DNA of 64,000 nt from Antedon mediterranea (Eukaryota > Echinodermata > Crinoidea > Comatulida > Antedonidae), in NCBI RefSeq assembly GCF_964355755.1, contig NC_092675.1, positions 15,823,312 through 15,887,311 on the forward strand, given 5' to 3'. Positions 23,001 to 34,065 of the stretch are shown piece by piece (the first letter of the stretch is position 1; each line of letters opens with the position of its first letter). The translations under genes were made by a program, and so were the position numbers. A model generated the notes under the pieces. The model searched no databases and was not told the origin of the DNA. It saw nothing but the letters and a program-made list of their open reading frames with translations.

Positions 23001-26000
23001 CATCTGAACTGATGAATGTCGACACGGTCTCTTCTGTAGTGATGTGTATACAGACTGCAGAGGAATGAGCTGCAGGAATTCCGAGCCACCAGACTTACGT
23101 GAAAATTGATTGACGCTATTAGTGCGCAAAATGTTTAAAGAGCAAATGGCTTACAATAAGAAACAAATAAATACCAACGTGACTTTATTGAACAATGATT
23201 ATTTTGATAACTCTATGCATAACTTTAAACGAGATACAAACTTGGGAAAAGACTTTTATTCAGCTTTTTACACAGATTCCTATTTCACCAAATATCCATT
23301 CATAAACATTCTGAACATGCTTGGATCACCTCTACCAAGAAGTCATACAATTCTTTCTAATTAAAAAGGTATGAAAAAATGTAGTCTATATTCATAAAAC
23401 CAGCAGATAGGATTTATGTACGTATTTGGCAGCTATTTAAACATATGCAAATTAATATGCAAATTAACCAGTCCTACATCATTGTACCCTTTTACAAGTG
23501 AAAGCCCATATGGGCCAATGCCCACTCTGCAAATTTAAAACATTCAAGTAGGTCGTCTACAAGTCAAAATATGTCAAAATGCAAAGAAATGCATTGCGGT
23601 GAAAAAAATGCTGTTGCAATTTAGTTCCAAGTTAAAAGTCAAAATGACTGGACTAATAGCGGGTGTGTCGAAAGCGAAGACCTCGAAAGCGAAGATCGAA
23701 GACCGAAGACCTCGAAAGCGAAGACCCTACGAAATGGTAGTGTACACAAAATCCGACCAAAATCACACAAAATCGATGATAACACCTTGAATTTACAGAT
23801 TCTAAAAAAATATTTCGATTTTAATCGTTAAAAACATGACTTTATCTATGAACAAGCTTACGTGTTTTCGCCAATGGAGTTAATATGTGATATGGTTTTA
23901 CGAACAAACACATCGCGCTATTTGCAAGGCGACGGACGCACAAGAAGGACATCGTACAGAGCATTGAATTGAATGCAATGCTTACAATTTAAAACCATAG
24001 CCAACTCAGGGAAAAGTTTCGCATAGCAAAAAGCTATACAAAACAACCTTCTTGCTACAGATTTTTAAATTTGTGTAGCAAAAAATACAATACAAAACTA
24101 TGTTTCTCGACTCAAACTGTATGGAAAAGTATAGAAATAAACTACAGTAAGTAAATTGTAGCCCTATTTAGGCTAATTTTAGAGCCTATATAAAAAGTGT
24201 CCGTATCATAGATTTTACACTTGTTTTTAAAAATGTTAGGCTTACGCGTGAATATCCTTTTTTTTGCATTTAAATATGTTGATATATATTATCTATTATA
24301 TTTGCATATTGTCTAAATGTATGAATAAATACAATAAAATATTTATTTTCCTTTAGTTATTCTGTGTAGTTTTTAAATTTTTACATTTTCCCCATTGTAG
24401 CCTATACAGCATCTTTTCTTACGATCGAGAATCGTTATGATGAACGTAAAGCAGAAACGGTGTTGAACACGTCATGACACGCAAGTTTGTTCTTAATGCG
24501 CACTTTGCGTCGATCTGGAAACTAATTCCAGCTCTTTATAATATTTCCCGGGCCAAATTATGACAAAAAGCTAAAAAGAACGAACAATAGGAATCAGCGT
24601 TCTGCAAATTTTGGTTATAAATCGATCTTTTCCTGTTTCACGGCTTCCATAATTAGTAATAACATTTAATGTCAACGTTCACAAAGACAAATAAAGCCAT
24701 TCAAAAAAAAGATTGAAATAAAAAATATTCGCTCCAAAATTACAAGTTGCCGATTTTGTTACGGTTGAAATGTGATTAGTGACGATATTAAAACGGGTGT
24801 TAAAAAAAAGAAAAGACATGTTTAATGAAGTTCCAGTTCCGCCAACCACAATTGTCGTCATCATCAAAGTAAGAAGACGAATCAATTCTTTATTTATACC
24901 AAAATTGTTTTTTTTGTTTGTTATTTTAGTTTAACCCATGTTATGTAAATTTTTATATTGTTATTTCTTTATTTTTTAAATTTATTTATTTATTTATTTT
25001 CTTTTTTCGTGTTGTTTTTATCTAATCTTTGTTTAGGCATGTCTGTCACAAGCTTTTTGCTTTTTTGGTCATGCCTTCTTCAATCATATTACCTTTCTTT
25101 ACACCATTTTGTTGACTGTTTTATTTTGAAGAAAATAAATGTTACTTTGAATGAATGAATGAAAATAAAAAGAAACTGACTTTTGTTTTCAAGCATTGCC
25201 CGTGGTGAATACAAAAAGAGATACTCTCTATAAAAATCTAAGTGATGGTGAATTGTTATCGGGCTTTACTAACCCCCAACCTTCTATCTCAGATGGCTTG
25301 TGGATGAGACGAAACAGTCTCCCAATTTTCAACAGATTGTCGACGTCCCGCTTCTAAATGTTTGCATATCCCTGCCATGAGTCTCCATTAACAAAAGAAA
25401 ATACTGTATAAATTTAACAAAATTGAAGAAACAGGTCACCGGTTGTGTAATGACCATTTAAATATAGAATTGACATTACACAAACAAATCTAACAGAATT
25501 ATATACTATTACTATAACTGGTTAACAAACGAGCACAATTTTCAGAATGTGATGCCTATTGTTCGTTTTACATAGGCCTATTAGCCTTTTGTCAAATCAT
25601 AATTTCAATAAAGTATTATTTTTGATTTATAAAATAAAGTTCCGTTAGTTCACGGTAAGCTATTGGGACGAACTGATGATCGGCCCGGGAAATATTTTAA
25701 GAGCTGAAATTGGTTTTCAGATCGACGCAACGTATCGACGCAAAGTGCGCCGTAATGAAATAACCTTGCGTGCCATCACAAGTGGGGACAGACGTGTTCA
25801 ACACCGTTTCTGCTTTACGTTCATCACAATGATGCTCTTGATCGCGAGGGGATGCAAAATAGATAGATGAGTATTTTCTTATGTTGCGCGTCGTTCACCA
25901 ACCACACTGAATATTCTGATACTGATACATTATTTGTCTATTTATGAATACATTAGAAAACATTGTTTAAACTGGCGATTAAGTAAAACAGCAATAGTAT

Positions 26001-27029
26001 ACAATGGGGAAAATGTAAAAGTTTAAATACAATACAGGAAAATGAATATCTTATTGTATTTATTCACAAATTTAGATAATAAACAATAGGCAAATATTAT
26101 AGAAAAAACACATTTATATAGGCTCTAAAATAAGCCTAAAAAAGCCTACCGCCATCCTTTACTTATTACAATTTACTTTTATGTAGTTTATTTCTATACT
26201 TATAAACAATTGGCTATGGGTTTAAATTGTAAGCATTGCATTCAATTCTCTGTGCGATGTCCTTATTGTGCGTCCGTCGCCTTGCAAATAGCGCGATGTG
26301 TTTGTTCGTAAAACCATATCACATTAACTCCATTGGCGAAAACGCGTGAGCTTGTTCATAGATAAAGTCATGATTGTTGATAACATAACAATTAAAACCG
26401 AAATCTTTTTTTAGAATCTGTAAATTCAAGGTGTTATCACGATTGTGTATGATTTTGGTTGGATTTTGTGCACACTACCATTTCGCAGGGTCTTCGCTTT
26501 CGAGGTCTTCGGTCTTCGATCTTCGCTTTCGAGGTCTTCGCTTTCGACACACCCGGACTAGCCTAGCTAGTAGGCCTAGGCCTACTAGTAGTAGGACTCA
26601 ATAATAATATTTAATAATTTATTTTTTACTTACAATTTTCTCTTTACAATTTACTTTGGGCAATTGTGGACCAAACGATAATTCAACCTCTTTTGATTCT
26701 TCTGCTTTTTGCTGTGCAGATGCAGCTGTAACTTGGGCACTATCGTCTTCTGTAAGCTCTAGGCCGGGGTCGACAGCAAGGAAAGGATTCAACCCAGACG
26801 TTTCAGTCCGCCCGTGAGCCCCCGTACTACCTGATTTTGATGGGCCTAGGCTTTTGTAAGGAGAATCACGGATTGCAGTACTATATTCGACATTTTCATT
26901 AGTTGGATCGTCTTCGTCCTTGCTTCTTTCGTTTATGTTTGATTTAACAGACAAGTCAGAGCTTCTTTGTAAGTTTTCCTCCTCTTTAACCAACGCCAAA
27001 AAAGGGTTTGTACCCGACTTTTCGGACAT
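16880..27029 (-). CDS. BABAM1: BRISC and BRCA1-A complex member 1 (MERIT40), whole gene
   Basis: MERIT40 is the vWA-like scaffold that stabilises the BRCA1-A complex at DNA breaks and the cytosolic BRISC deubiquitinase complex, both with BRCC36 and BRE. Seven exons (396, 59, 121, 110, 121, 78, 177 nt) join in phase to 353 aa (human about 329). Residues 1-125 are acidic, Ser/Glu-rich and presumably disordered; the vWA-like fold starts at NCKEKIVICFDLS and continues through NHEFALVVL, LPPPYIVRTIMIY and SPYFFMDVFYIH. The C-terminal AHPLQRP followed by an aromatic/His tail matches the BRE-binding end of the family. Oddities: SG-NPFLA occurs twice in the N-terminal region, intron 1 is about 7 kb of transposon debris, and a 25-bp duplication spans the stop codon. 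Confidence 0.95.
17090..17390 (+). mobile_element. tRNA-derived SINE (family 2) in BABAM1 intron 6
   Basis: The head includes a B-box-like GGTTTGAATCC. The body carries the phrases GCAAGACACTTTACTTAG, TTGCCTCTCTACATCCAGG and AAATAGGTACCTGGTA, which I recognise as a body shared by many marine-invertebrate SINEs, and ends AGCACTTTATAAA. Class from memory of the family pattern; no consensus was compared. Confidence 0.65.
17457..17534 (-). CDS. BABAM1: BABAM1 exon 6
   Basis: Residues 270-295: YFLKSPYFFMDVFYIHEAP and a short acidic loop, matching the CPYFFFDVVYIH strand of human MERIT40. Confidence 0.93.
17999..18119 (-). CDS. BABAM1: BABAM1 exon 5
   Basis: Residues 229-269: HENVTLPTVENELLPPPY, then IVRTIMIYGRSKCIPTF. 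The PPPYIVRTI signature is diagnostic for MERIT40. Confidence 0.95.
18150..18306 (+). repeat. dispersed repeat, copy 1 of 3
   Basis: Its 3' half (TCCATTGAGATC...CACTGATAC...GTAATTTGCCTTTGGAT) recurs at 44.8 and 45.3 kb. Found in BABAM1 intron 4. Class unknown. Confidence 0.7.
18676..18785 (-). CDS. BABAM1: BABAM1 exon 4
   Basis: Residues 193-228 plus two bases: YQDFTNDCSEFIDDLYDLNA and the CEEFDMSSLFET helix. Donor GTATGT. Confidence 0.9.
18892..18928. repeat. imperfect hairpin in BABAM1 intron 3
   Basis: TAGTCCTGGATTA is mirrored as TTAATCCAGGACTA across a 10-nt loop. Flanked by two direct copies of GTATTCATGAAAG, suggesting a small MITE. Confidence 0.7.
19024..19080. repeat. 24-bp-arm hairpin in BABAM1 intron 3
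   Basis: GCTTACCTGGATGAACCAAC is mirrored with two mismatches about 8 nt further on. Confidence 0.75.
19292..19412 (-). CDS. BABAM1: BABAM1 exon 3
   Basis: Residues 152-192: TQFNSSSLIQNVLHIFIQTK, then NANHEFALVVLQEKAIW, equal to the HKIDKSHEFALVVV strand of the human protein. Confidence 0.95.
19600..19658 (-). CDS. BABAM1: BABAM1 exon 2
   Basis: Residues 133-151 plus two bases: VICFDLSSEVDNVPFVGRD. The DLSSE segment takes the place of a MIDAS-like DxSxx motif. At 59 nt it is easily missed; phase and the continuity of NCKEKI/VICFDLS place it. Confidence 0.9.
19828..20949. mobile_element. fold-back element with reiterated TCAAGTCGGCC ends
   Basis: A perfect 9-bp direct repeat CCTCCTGGC (19819-19827 and 20950-20958) flanks the element, as expected for Mutator-like target duplication. 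Both arms (about 150 bp) are strings of a 14-17-bp unit of the form GGCC-x-AAGTCAACTC, inverted with respect to each other, with AACCGTCTCGGC shared near both tips. The 780-bp middle has no transposase. It lies in BABAM1 intron 1. Confidence 0.75.
21340..21834 (+). mobile_element. second Helitron-like 3' end
   Basis: Ends TTTTACAGTAGGCGGAGGTT...CTCTAG followed by T, the same terminus as the repeat ending at 7586, with a shared TTATGTAGGGGAATTT stretch before it. The upstream part contains the direct repeat TTTTTATCC-ATTCT-ACCAAA twice (about 21,380 and 21,530). Nested in the inverted-repeat element. Confidence 0.5.
21880..23070 (+). pseudogene. degraded copy of a dispersed invertebrate gene family
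   Basis: Readable pieces lie in three frames: EIDGECTEKGDPTVGGLTRG, then VRDTYQLITYLTERSPFVEN, then MVGKSVEDFKFRKADQAVT, then QPTVKVLGKSVMVDP, then YVTQKYGRAAIVFDGYSDDP, then SLPPTS-like TLPPTSAAAVYHSLRMYFQI and WGWLIVDGKYLPKQTDKSPA. I recognise this order from an uncharacterised, highly multiplied family in cnidarian and echinoderm genomes that usually ends in a Cys-rich segment; that end is missing here. Several stops and frameshifts interrupt it. Function unknown. Confidence 0.6.
23661..26554. mobile_element. 2.9-kb fold-back element with CGAAAGCGAAGACC ends
   Basis: Starts GGGTGTGTCGAAAGCGAAGA and ends with the exact complement. Sub-terminal direct repeats of CGAAAGCGAAGACC occur on both sides. 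The inverted arms extend roughly 900-1,000 bp each (to about 24,600 and from about 25,550), with interruptions, around a loop of about 950 bp. GGACTA lies at both borders but is offset five bases on the left, so the target duplication is uncertain. No transposase frame. The right tip is only 79 bp from the BABAM1 exon 1 donor. Confidence 0.75.
26634..27029 (-). CDS. BABAM1: BABAM1 exon 1
   Basis: Residues 1-132, from the only suitable ATG to donor ATT|GTAAGT. Acidic disordered N-terminus with NPFLA at 8-12 and 81-85, ending in LPKVNCKEKI, where the folded domain begins. Confidence 0.93.
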
Positions 27030-29268
27030 GATGTGTGTGTGAACAAGAAGTTGTTATTGAAACAGCGCCACCAATAAAGTTTTTAAGCACAAGCGATCAA
27101 TGAGTCTTCTCAAGAAGAGCGCATTGAAAGTACAGTATCAGTAAGATTGAATAAGCCGGCTATATAATATCATTGGTACTAATAAATACTTCCTCTTTTT
27201 TTAAATTGATTTTTTTTTTCTTTTTCGCGCCGCTCCTTTAGGCAGTTATATTAAAGAGAACGAAAGCATTAGTAAACGGTTACCATGCGGTAGCTTATAG
27301 TTTACTACGGCTGAAAAAAAATTGGTATTTGGAAACTCAGACTGGGCATGCGCACACCCCAAAGCACATCTGGGAAAAGAGAGTCTAGGAAAACATTTGC
27401 TGATAAATATTGAGATGCATGTAGACGGTAGTTATTGTCAGATGATCGACGTCTTTTGTAAGAAATATTTCTTGTTATCGTAGGATCATCAAAGCATTTC
27501 TTATTGCCTTATATATAAATATATAATAAAATAGCTATTAATAAATGGTCTTATGTTGAAAATGAAAAGTATTGAAGTGAATTAGTACACAAATAAAAAA
27601 GACACAGACTTCATGCAATTTAATATATCATCCATTATTCATATATAAGGGTAAAGTTCAACAAACAAAATCATTCAAATCGAAATAGATTTAATTACAT
27701 TATTTGTATACACTACTTTCAAGATCAAACTATTGGCATATATACAGGAAGACATTTTAAAAATAATTTCAATAAATAACTTTAAAACAGTAGATGATCA
27801 TTTTGTTGTTCCCACAATTAAACATTCCATTTTTACTTAGATATTTAATGCATATTCCTCTAGTAATGCATTTGTTTTTCTTTTATGTAATGTACACTAG
27901 ATGTGTATTAACAAATATTTTCGAATCATAAGTATATAAGTACTGTTAGACAGGCTCTAATGAACTTGTTTTATGTTCTAAAACAGTATAGAATAATATA
28001 TAGATGCAATTTTTATTTTATACACTTTTAACCATGTATATTTGGCACACTAATGTACAAAACTGTACAACAGCCATGATATAAATTAGTGCTATTTATA
28101 GAATAGACATGCACATCACTCTATATGAAAAGATTATATAACACCAGACAGATGTTAACAGCTTCTGTCTACATAATTTTCTATGGTGACATTTCTATGA
28201 ACCAAAACTGCACAGCATTCAAGTACAGATAGACTCGTCCCTCCCCAATCATAAAGATTTTGAATTTAAAGGCCTATTATTATACTAGGACGATCGACGA
28301 TAATTATAGATACATATGTATTTTTTTGCAGATAAAACAAAATAAACTATAGTAGGAGTTTTAATCCTATAAAATAACCATTAATGCTGCCTCTGATGAA
28401 AATAATATTTTCACATGTTTCACATGTCCAATCAATTAATTGAGTGATTTATCATGACGTCATTTGATTGGATTTTTAAAAAATACTATATTTATCAAAG
28501 ATAACATAACTGGTTATCCTATAGTTGTAGAATGTAAACTTCTCTAATTGCTCTTTATGTAAGATTAAGAAGAGTGTATGCTTATCTATTTATCATTGAT
28601 CATGTATGTACCAGCCTTAAAACGGTTCAGTAGTTTGAAAACAATATATTTGTTCTACATCTTTTGAACAGTAAATAATAATTACTAAGAATGTGAAACC
28701 CTGATGTCATACATAGATTTTTGCATTGAATTTGGCACTGCATATAATATGAAGCATACTATTTATTACATGTAAAAATAACACTTTTCTATTAACTTAA
28801 CAGTAACAAAAAATATACACATTTTATCTAAATATACTAGAAAAATGAAAATCAGAACTTTAATAACATTTTAATTTTAAAATTCAAATTAATAATTGTT
28901 AACCCCAAAAACCTATTTAACCGAAAGATAATTTGACTATTTTTAATTTTACATAAAAGTTGTTTCAGGTTTATATATATTTTTTCACATCCAATGTTTG
29001 GTCAAAGTGAAAAACAATTATGTGACAAATGGAATATCAACAAAAACATCAGGGGGAAAATACATTAATAAAAAAAAAACACTTCTGGCAATGAGACAAA
29101 GAAAAATATAACATTGGTTTATATTTAATTTAAATCATTAGTATTTAGCATTTGTATTACCTCGCATTGAAAAATAAAATATAGGTATGATCACCCAGGG
29201 GTAAAGTAGGATTGAACAATAAATCTAGTGGTTTTAACAAAAGCATTTTATTGTATGGCGAAATTAGT

Positions 29269-29306
29269 TAATAATAATAATAATAGTAATAATAATAATA
29301 ATAATA
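29269..29306. repeat. AAT trinucleotide microsatellite
   Basis: About a dozen AAT units with one G interruption. Confidence 0.9.
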
Positions 29307-30123
29307 GCTGATTCAAGGTCTAATACATTCAGTACCTGTATATTTAGCAAAGTTAAACGTGGAAAAACATGTGTCATGACCAGATCGGATGATTTCAGAT
29401 AAGTAATACAAGGGGCCATGATGTATAGTTCCGCAGCTGATGAGGTCATTCTCGGGACTAACCATGGCATAAGCATGATACAAATTGCCAAATACATGTA
29501 TATTTTTTTGCATTTATGATAATGTTACGTGGAATTATGATTTTGAATCAATTTTAAATTTTAATTGCATCATAACAAGTTTCTGGTGTCAATCTACTCA
29601 AAATAATTCATTTATTAAAAAAAAATTAATAATAAAGGTAGATAGATATAGCATGGCCTATTTTACATTTTATCATTCATTGTATGCTATATGATGCAGC
29701 ACACATACCATATTTGAATAGTATTGTAAATGAGATACAGTACCAGCCACAGACTTTCCAAAAACTTTTTTTTTTAAAGGAAATCCAAAAGATGCCAATG
29801 ATGTTGTTTACATATTTTTTATCTTTACTCTCTTGATGTCAGTTTGTAAACATAGATATTTTATATCGCTCATCGAAATTAAATTTGAACTTTTTGATGT
29901 CAGTTTTATATTTTTTAATACAATTGAATTACAATATTCAAATATTAAAATGACATGAAAAAGTTATTTTTATGTATAAAAAACCATCAATTTCACAATA
30001 CAGATTCAACACTAAACTTTAGTGTTGTAATGTTATTGTCAAAAAATGCAGCAATTCAGCCTTTGGCTGCAAAAGTATTTTTCTTGTCAATATAATTATT
30101 TAATTCTATATATATATATTATA

Positions 30124-30446
30124 TATATACGTTAAGTCTGGAAAATAAGTAAAAACTACAGTTTGGTCTCTACAGGCTTGTTTCGTGAGTCGTGCAACTC
30201 ACTCATCAGGAGACTATAATGAGAAGAATCAATTACAACGCTGCTTATAAGCACATTTACTTGTAGAATTAGCATTTACAGGTGATGCTAATTCTACAAG
30301 TAAATGTGCTTATAAGCAGCGTTGTAATTGATTCTTCTCATTATAGTGATATAGTCTCCTGATGAGTGAGTTGCACGACTCACGAAACAAGCCTGTAGAG
30401 ACCAAACTGTAGTTTTTACTTCTTTTCCAGACTTAACGTATATATT
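30124..30446. mobile_element. long near-perfect hairpin, ~150-bp arms
   Basis: The arms run from about 30,124 to 30,275 and from 30,285 to 30,446 around a 9-nt loop (TTACAGGTG). They differ by one 8-nt insertion and a few bases. The arm contains GTTTCGTGAGTCGTGCAACT and CTCATCAGGAG. This has the form of a snap-back MITE and would make a long double-stranded RNA if transcribed. Confidence 0.85.
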
Positions 30447-31798
30447 TTAGCTCTACTTTACCGTATTGAGCACTTTCTAGACGGTTACATTGAACCGAAC
30501 ATTTATATATATTATATATATATATATATGTAAAATAGATTCTATAAACCAAATTTCTGTCATGTTTTGGTTGGGTTACTCTTGTTTATCAAAATCCTCT
30601 ATTTTAATTACTAAAAAAGTATCTAATATTTATGTACAATATAATATGTTTTTTCTCGTACTTGTCCCAGTACTTGTACTGTATGCCAATACTGTATACT
30701 TATGTTTAGAGTGCATATGAGTGCATTTCCTTTTGAATTGTATGAATACATTTATTTTGCAAGCATTCTTGGAAATAATTGTATATACAATACAGTATTT
30801 ATTTTCAATACCCTGGAAATGCAACCTAGTATAAAACTTGTCCAGATGCTATGGTAATTGACATTGAGGTCAAGGTAAGACTGCCAGTATAAATATGCAT
30901 TTTTTCAGGAAATGTCCTCCAATTAACCTTTTTATTACATAAGTATTATATATAGAATACAGTCCTGTAAAAATAGGGAGGTAACCCTCCCTTAACCTCC
31001 CTGGTGGTATAAATATCATCAAACATGATATTTTACTTTCTTATGATTTACTTTCTTACATATATTAATTACAGTTGTACGTCAGTCACCCATACAATAA
31101 GCATGATACAGATATGAATGAAAATTACTTCTAGTAGCCAGCTAGCCTTTTGTATTTTATTGCTTTGTTAAATGGACCAAACTTCTTCCACTATAAATAG
31201 TTCATATTATTTGCATAACCTTTGACATTGTCTAAATGTAGTCAATATAATCATACAAACTGTGAAATAAACCGAGATAATGATACAATTAGACCTAGGC
31301 TCTACTATTAAATTAAATATCGTTTTTTTCCAATGAAAAAAGTAATATACAGTTAACAGTGCATGTCTGCCCAACATTTATGAAACCAAATTTGAAGAAA
31401 ATAACATAATAATGCATCATATAAATTCCCTACAGACAGCAATGTTTATTGTTAAATATGTCTTTGTCAATAACACTAACAGGATATATGTAAATGTTTA
31501 AACCCTGGATAGCCAGTACCATGTCACTTGTGGTACGAATTAAGTATATCACTAAGGGAATATGGTTATGAACACTGTAAAATGCATGCAATTGTTTCAT
31601 TGAAAATTCTGATAAACTGGTGAGATATGAAAACAAAAGGAATGTTTTTAAATGAAAAGATAGAGATAGATAATAAAAATATAAAAGCAATATACGGTAC
31701 TGTAGTTAACTTATAAATGACCTTAAAATTGTGATAGAATGTTTGAGATGATGTTGGGTTCCTTTGCTATAAACTTGTCCATTTTTTTGCATTCTAGT

Positions 31799-31838
31799 TA
31801 TAATAGGATATAATAGGATATAATAGGATATAATTATC
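31799..31838. repeat. 10-bp tandem repeat (ATAATAGGAT)
   Basis: Between three and four perfect copies. Confidence 0.9.
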
Positions 31839-34065
31839 AGATAACTACATTATTATGTATGTCATGTTATGGATTATTGTAATAAATGATGAAATAAAGG
31901 AAAAATGGGGAAAATGAAATGTGGAAAAGATTTTTGTAATTTTGTATAGTCAAGTCAGTGTCGTAACGTTACGGCTATGCAGGCTCAATGGCTAAACCCA
32001 GGGGCCCAACGATGCTTATGAGGGCCCCTCAGAAGGGCTCAGAGAAAAAAATGGAAAATATTAAAAATGTCACAAAAGGCTAAAAACTTTCAAGGCCTCT
32101 AGTGTTGGAGGAACACTATGTGTATTACAGACTCTTTTCTATTTCTATTTTTGCAATAAATGGAACCTAAAGAAGACTACAAAGTATTCTGCATATTGCT
32201 CAAAAACCTTGATGACACATATTCAACTACTGTACTTTAGTTTATGCTATTATTTACTTTGCCTAATGGATTGATTTACACTTTTGATAACAATGGTATA
32301 CCATGACATTGATTTTATCTGATATTGTTATGCTTGACTGTGTGTACCTTTTGTAGTCTACAAAACACATACTGTACAAGACTACAGAAGTATTATTAAC
32401 TGACAGTAGGCCTATATTTAAACCTAAAGTGTTATGGCATAACAGCTATGGGTCCATAGCAGTGTTCCAGTGTTGGCAGCCCCCTTAGAAGTGCTAAATT
32501 AGGAAGTTAAAAATGTTAGCAAGTTATTGCACAATTGATTAAATGTTAGAAAGAGTAATCACCAGGAATTCAACATTTTATAGATGGATATTTTTTTTTA
32601 TATGTGGGATTCTTTGAAATAAAAATGGAAAATTTTACTGGAAATATAAAGTCAATAATAGGAAGTTTTACTAGACAATGTAAGTTCAAAATAAGTTCAA
32701 GGCTGAAAAACATCAGATTTAAACAATAAGTCAGCTGATTTACAAAAAAACAAAACCATTTTAATTTAACCAGACCCAGAAAAAATTTACTTGCAATTTA
32801 GTTAAAAATCAAAATCTTATACCGCAGATTCATAACCCTGTACTGCTCTTTATGAATCAAATATACAATTCTATATACCTATAGTTTCACTGTATGGTAG
32901 TTAGTACACTACAGCAGTATGTAAATAAAAATCTTTTATAAAGTATGAAAGACAGCCTGAATGAAGAACATACAAAAAAAAATACAGTATTTGAAGTTTA
33001 AAAAGTAAATGAAAGTACTGTATATAAAATTGAAAGCAAATAAACAAAACAAAAAACAGAAGTCAAGTAACAGGAAATAATCCCTACAATTACAAACTTA
33101 TTTTTAGATTACAGGAGAGTATAGTCACCAAATACTTTAATTTTTTTTTGTGGTTAATGTGGTTTTTTGATGATGATGACAATACAATAACAACACATCT
33201 GCTGAACACAGATTCAATGTCAAAGACTCAAATAAATATTCTAGTCAATTAATTGGGTAGATTTTGTTCAGAAAACATGTATCAATTTCATACCATAGAC
33301 TAATACAAAGCGGCTGGCCCGTACCTCTCAAAATGTTGAAAATTATAATACAAAAGATAGGCAATTTTACTTTAGCACTTCATTCAGTACACTAAAATGT
33401 ATAAGCTCTTCTGTACACTCTGGTGTAATTGTATGATATAGAATTAAGCATATTATTTACAGTTGAATAAAGGATAATATATTCAAAATCAGTTACACAA
33501 GTACATTGATTAATATATTTTATATCCAGAATTTGCATTGCATTTATATTACATATTATATTTCAAAAGTATTCTATTAATTAATTCCTAAAAATTTATC
33601 AAATTTAATACGAATCGTTCAATTTACGGTACACTGCATTTAGTAATACAAAAAATATTTTGATAAAGTTTACCGAAAATTTCATTTTCAAATTTGATTA
33701 ATATTGTTATAGGAATTGCTCTCCATGATTTAAATATATACAAATTTTCTTACATAATTTACAATTGAGAATTTAGTATTAACATTTAATTACAATATAG
33801 CACAAATATAGAATAAACAATTTGTTTCAACAATTATTATTATGAAAATATATAAACCCTGTTTACAACTATTTTTATTTATTGTTTTATTTTTTATTTA
33901 TTCACACGACCTCTTACTGCTGATTTCAATTAAGGTCTGGATTTCACAGACCCCATTTAATGTTTTACATACCATACATAAAATTTGAGTTCTACTGAAG
34001 ATATTGTAGGAATTACAAGTGTTTAGTAGTAATTAATTAACCACAACTTCCAGATACAAAATGGT

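Larger units (their letters stand above)
20969..23655. mobile_element. 2.7-kb inverted-repeat element carrying a wrecked gene
   Basis: The left end TAGTCCAGTCATTTT and about 370 bp after it reappear inverted at 23,385-23,655, with many shared phrases (CAAAATATGTCAAAATG against CATATTTTGACTTGTAGA; GGGCATTGGCCCATGGGCTT against its complement). Between the arms lie a Helitron-like 3' end and the pseudogene described separately. Class unknown. Confidence 0.65.
27030..34065. other. 7-kb region without recognised exons
   Basis: Holds the BABAM1 promoter side (27.03-27.4 kb) and the 3' side of the glycosyltransferase gene. I found no coding segment with a recognisable domain on either strand. Content is AT-rich unique DNA, microsatellites and one large hairpin. 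Confidence 0.5.
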
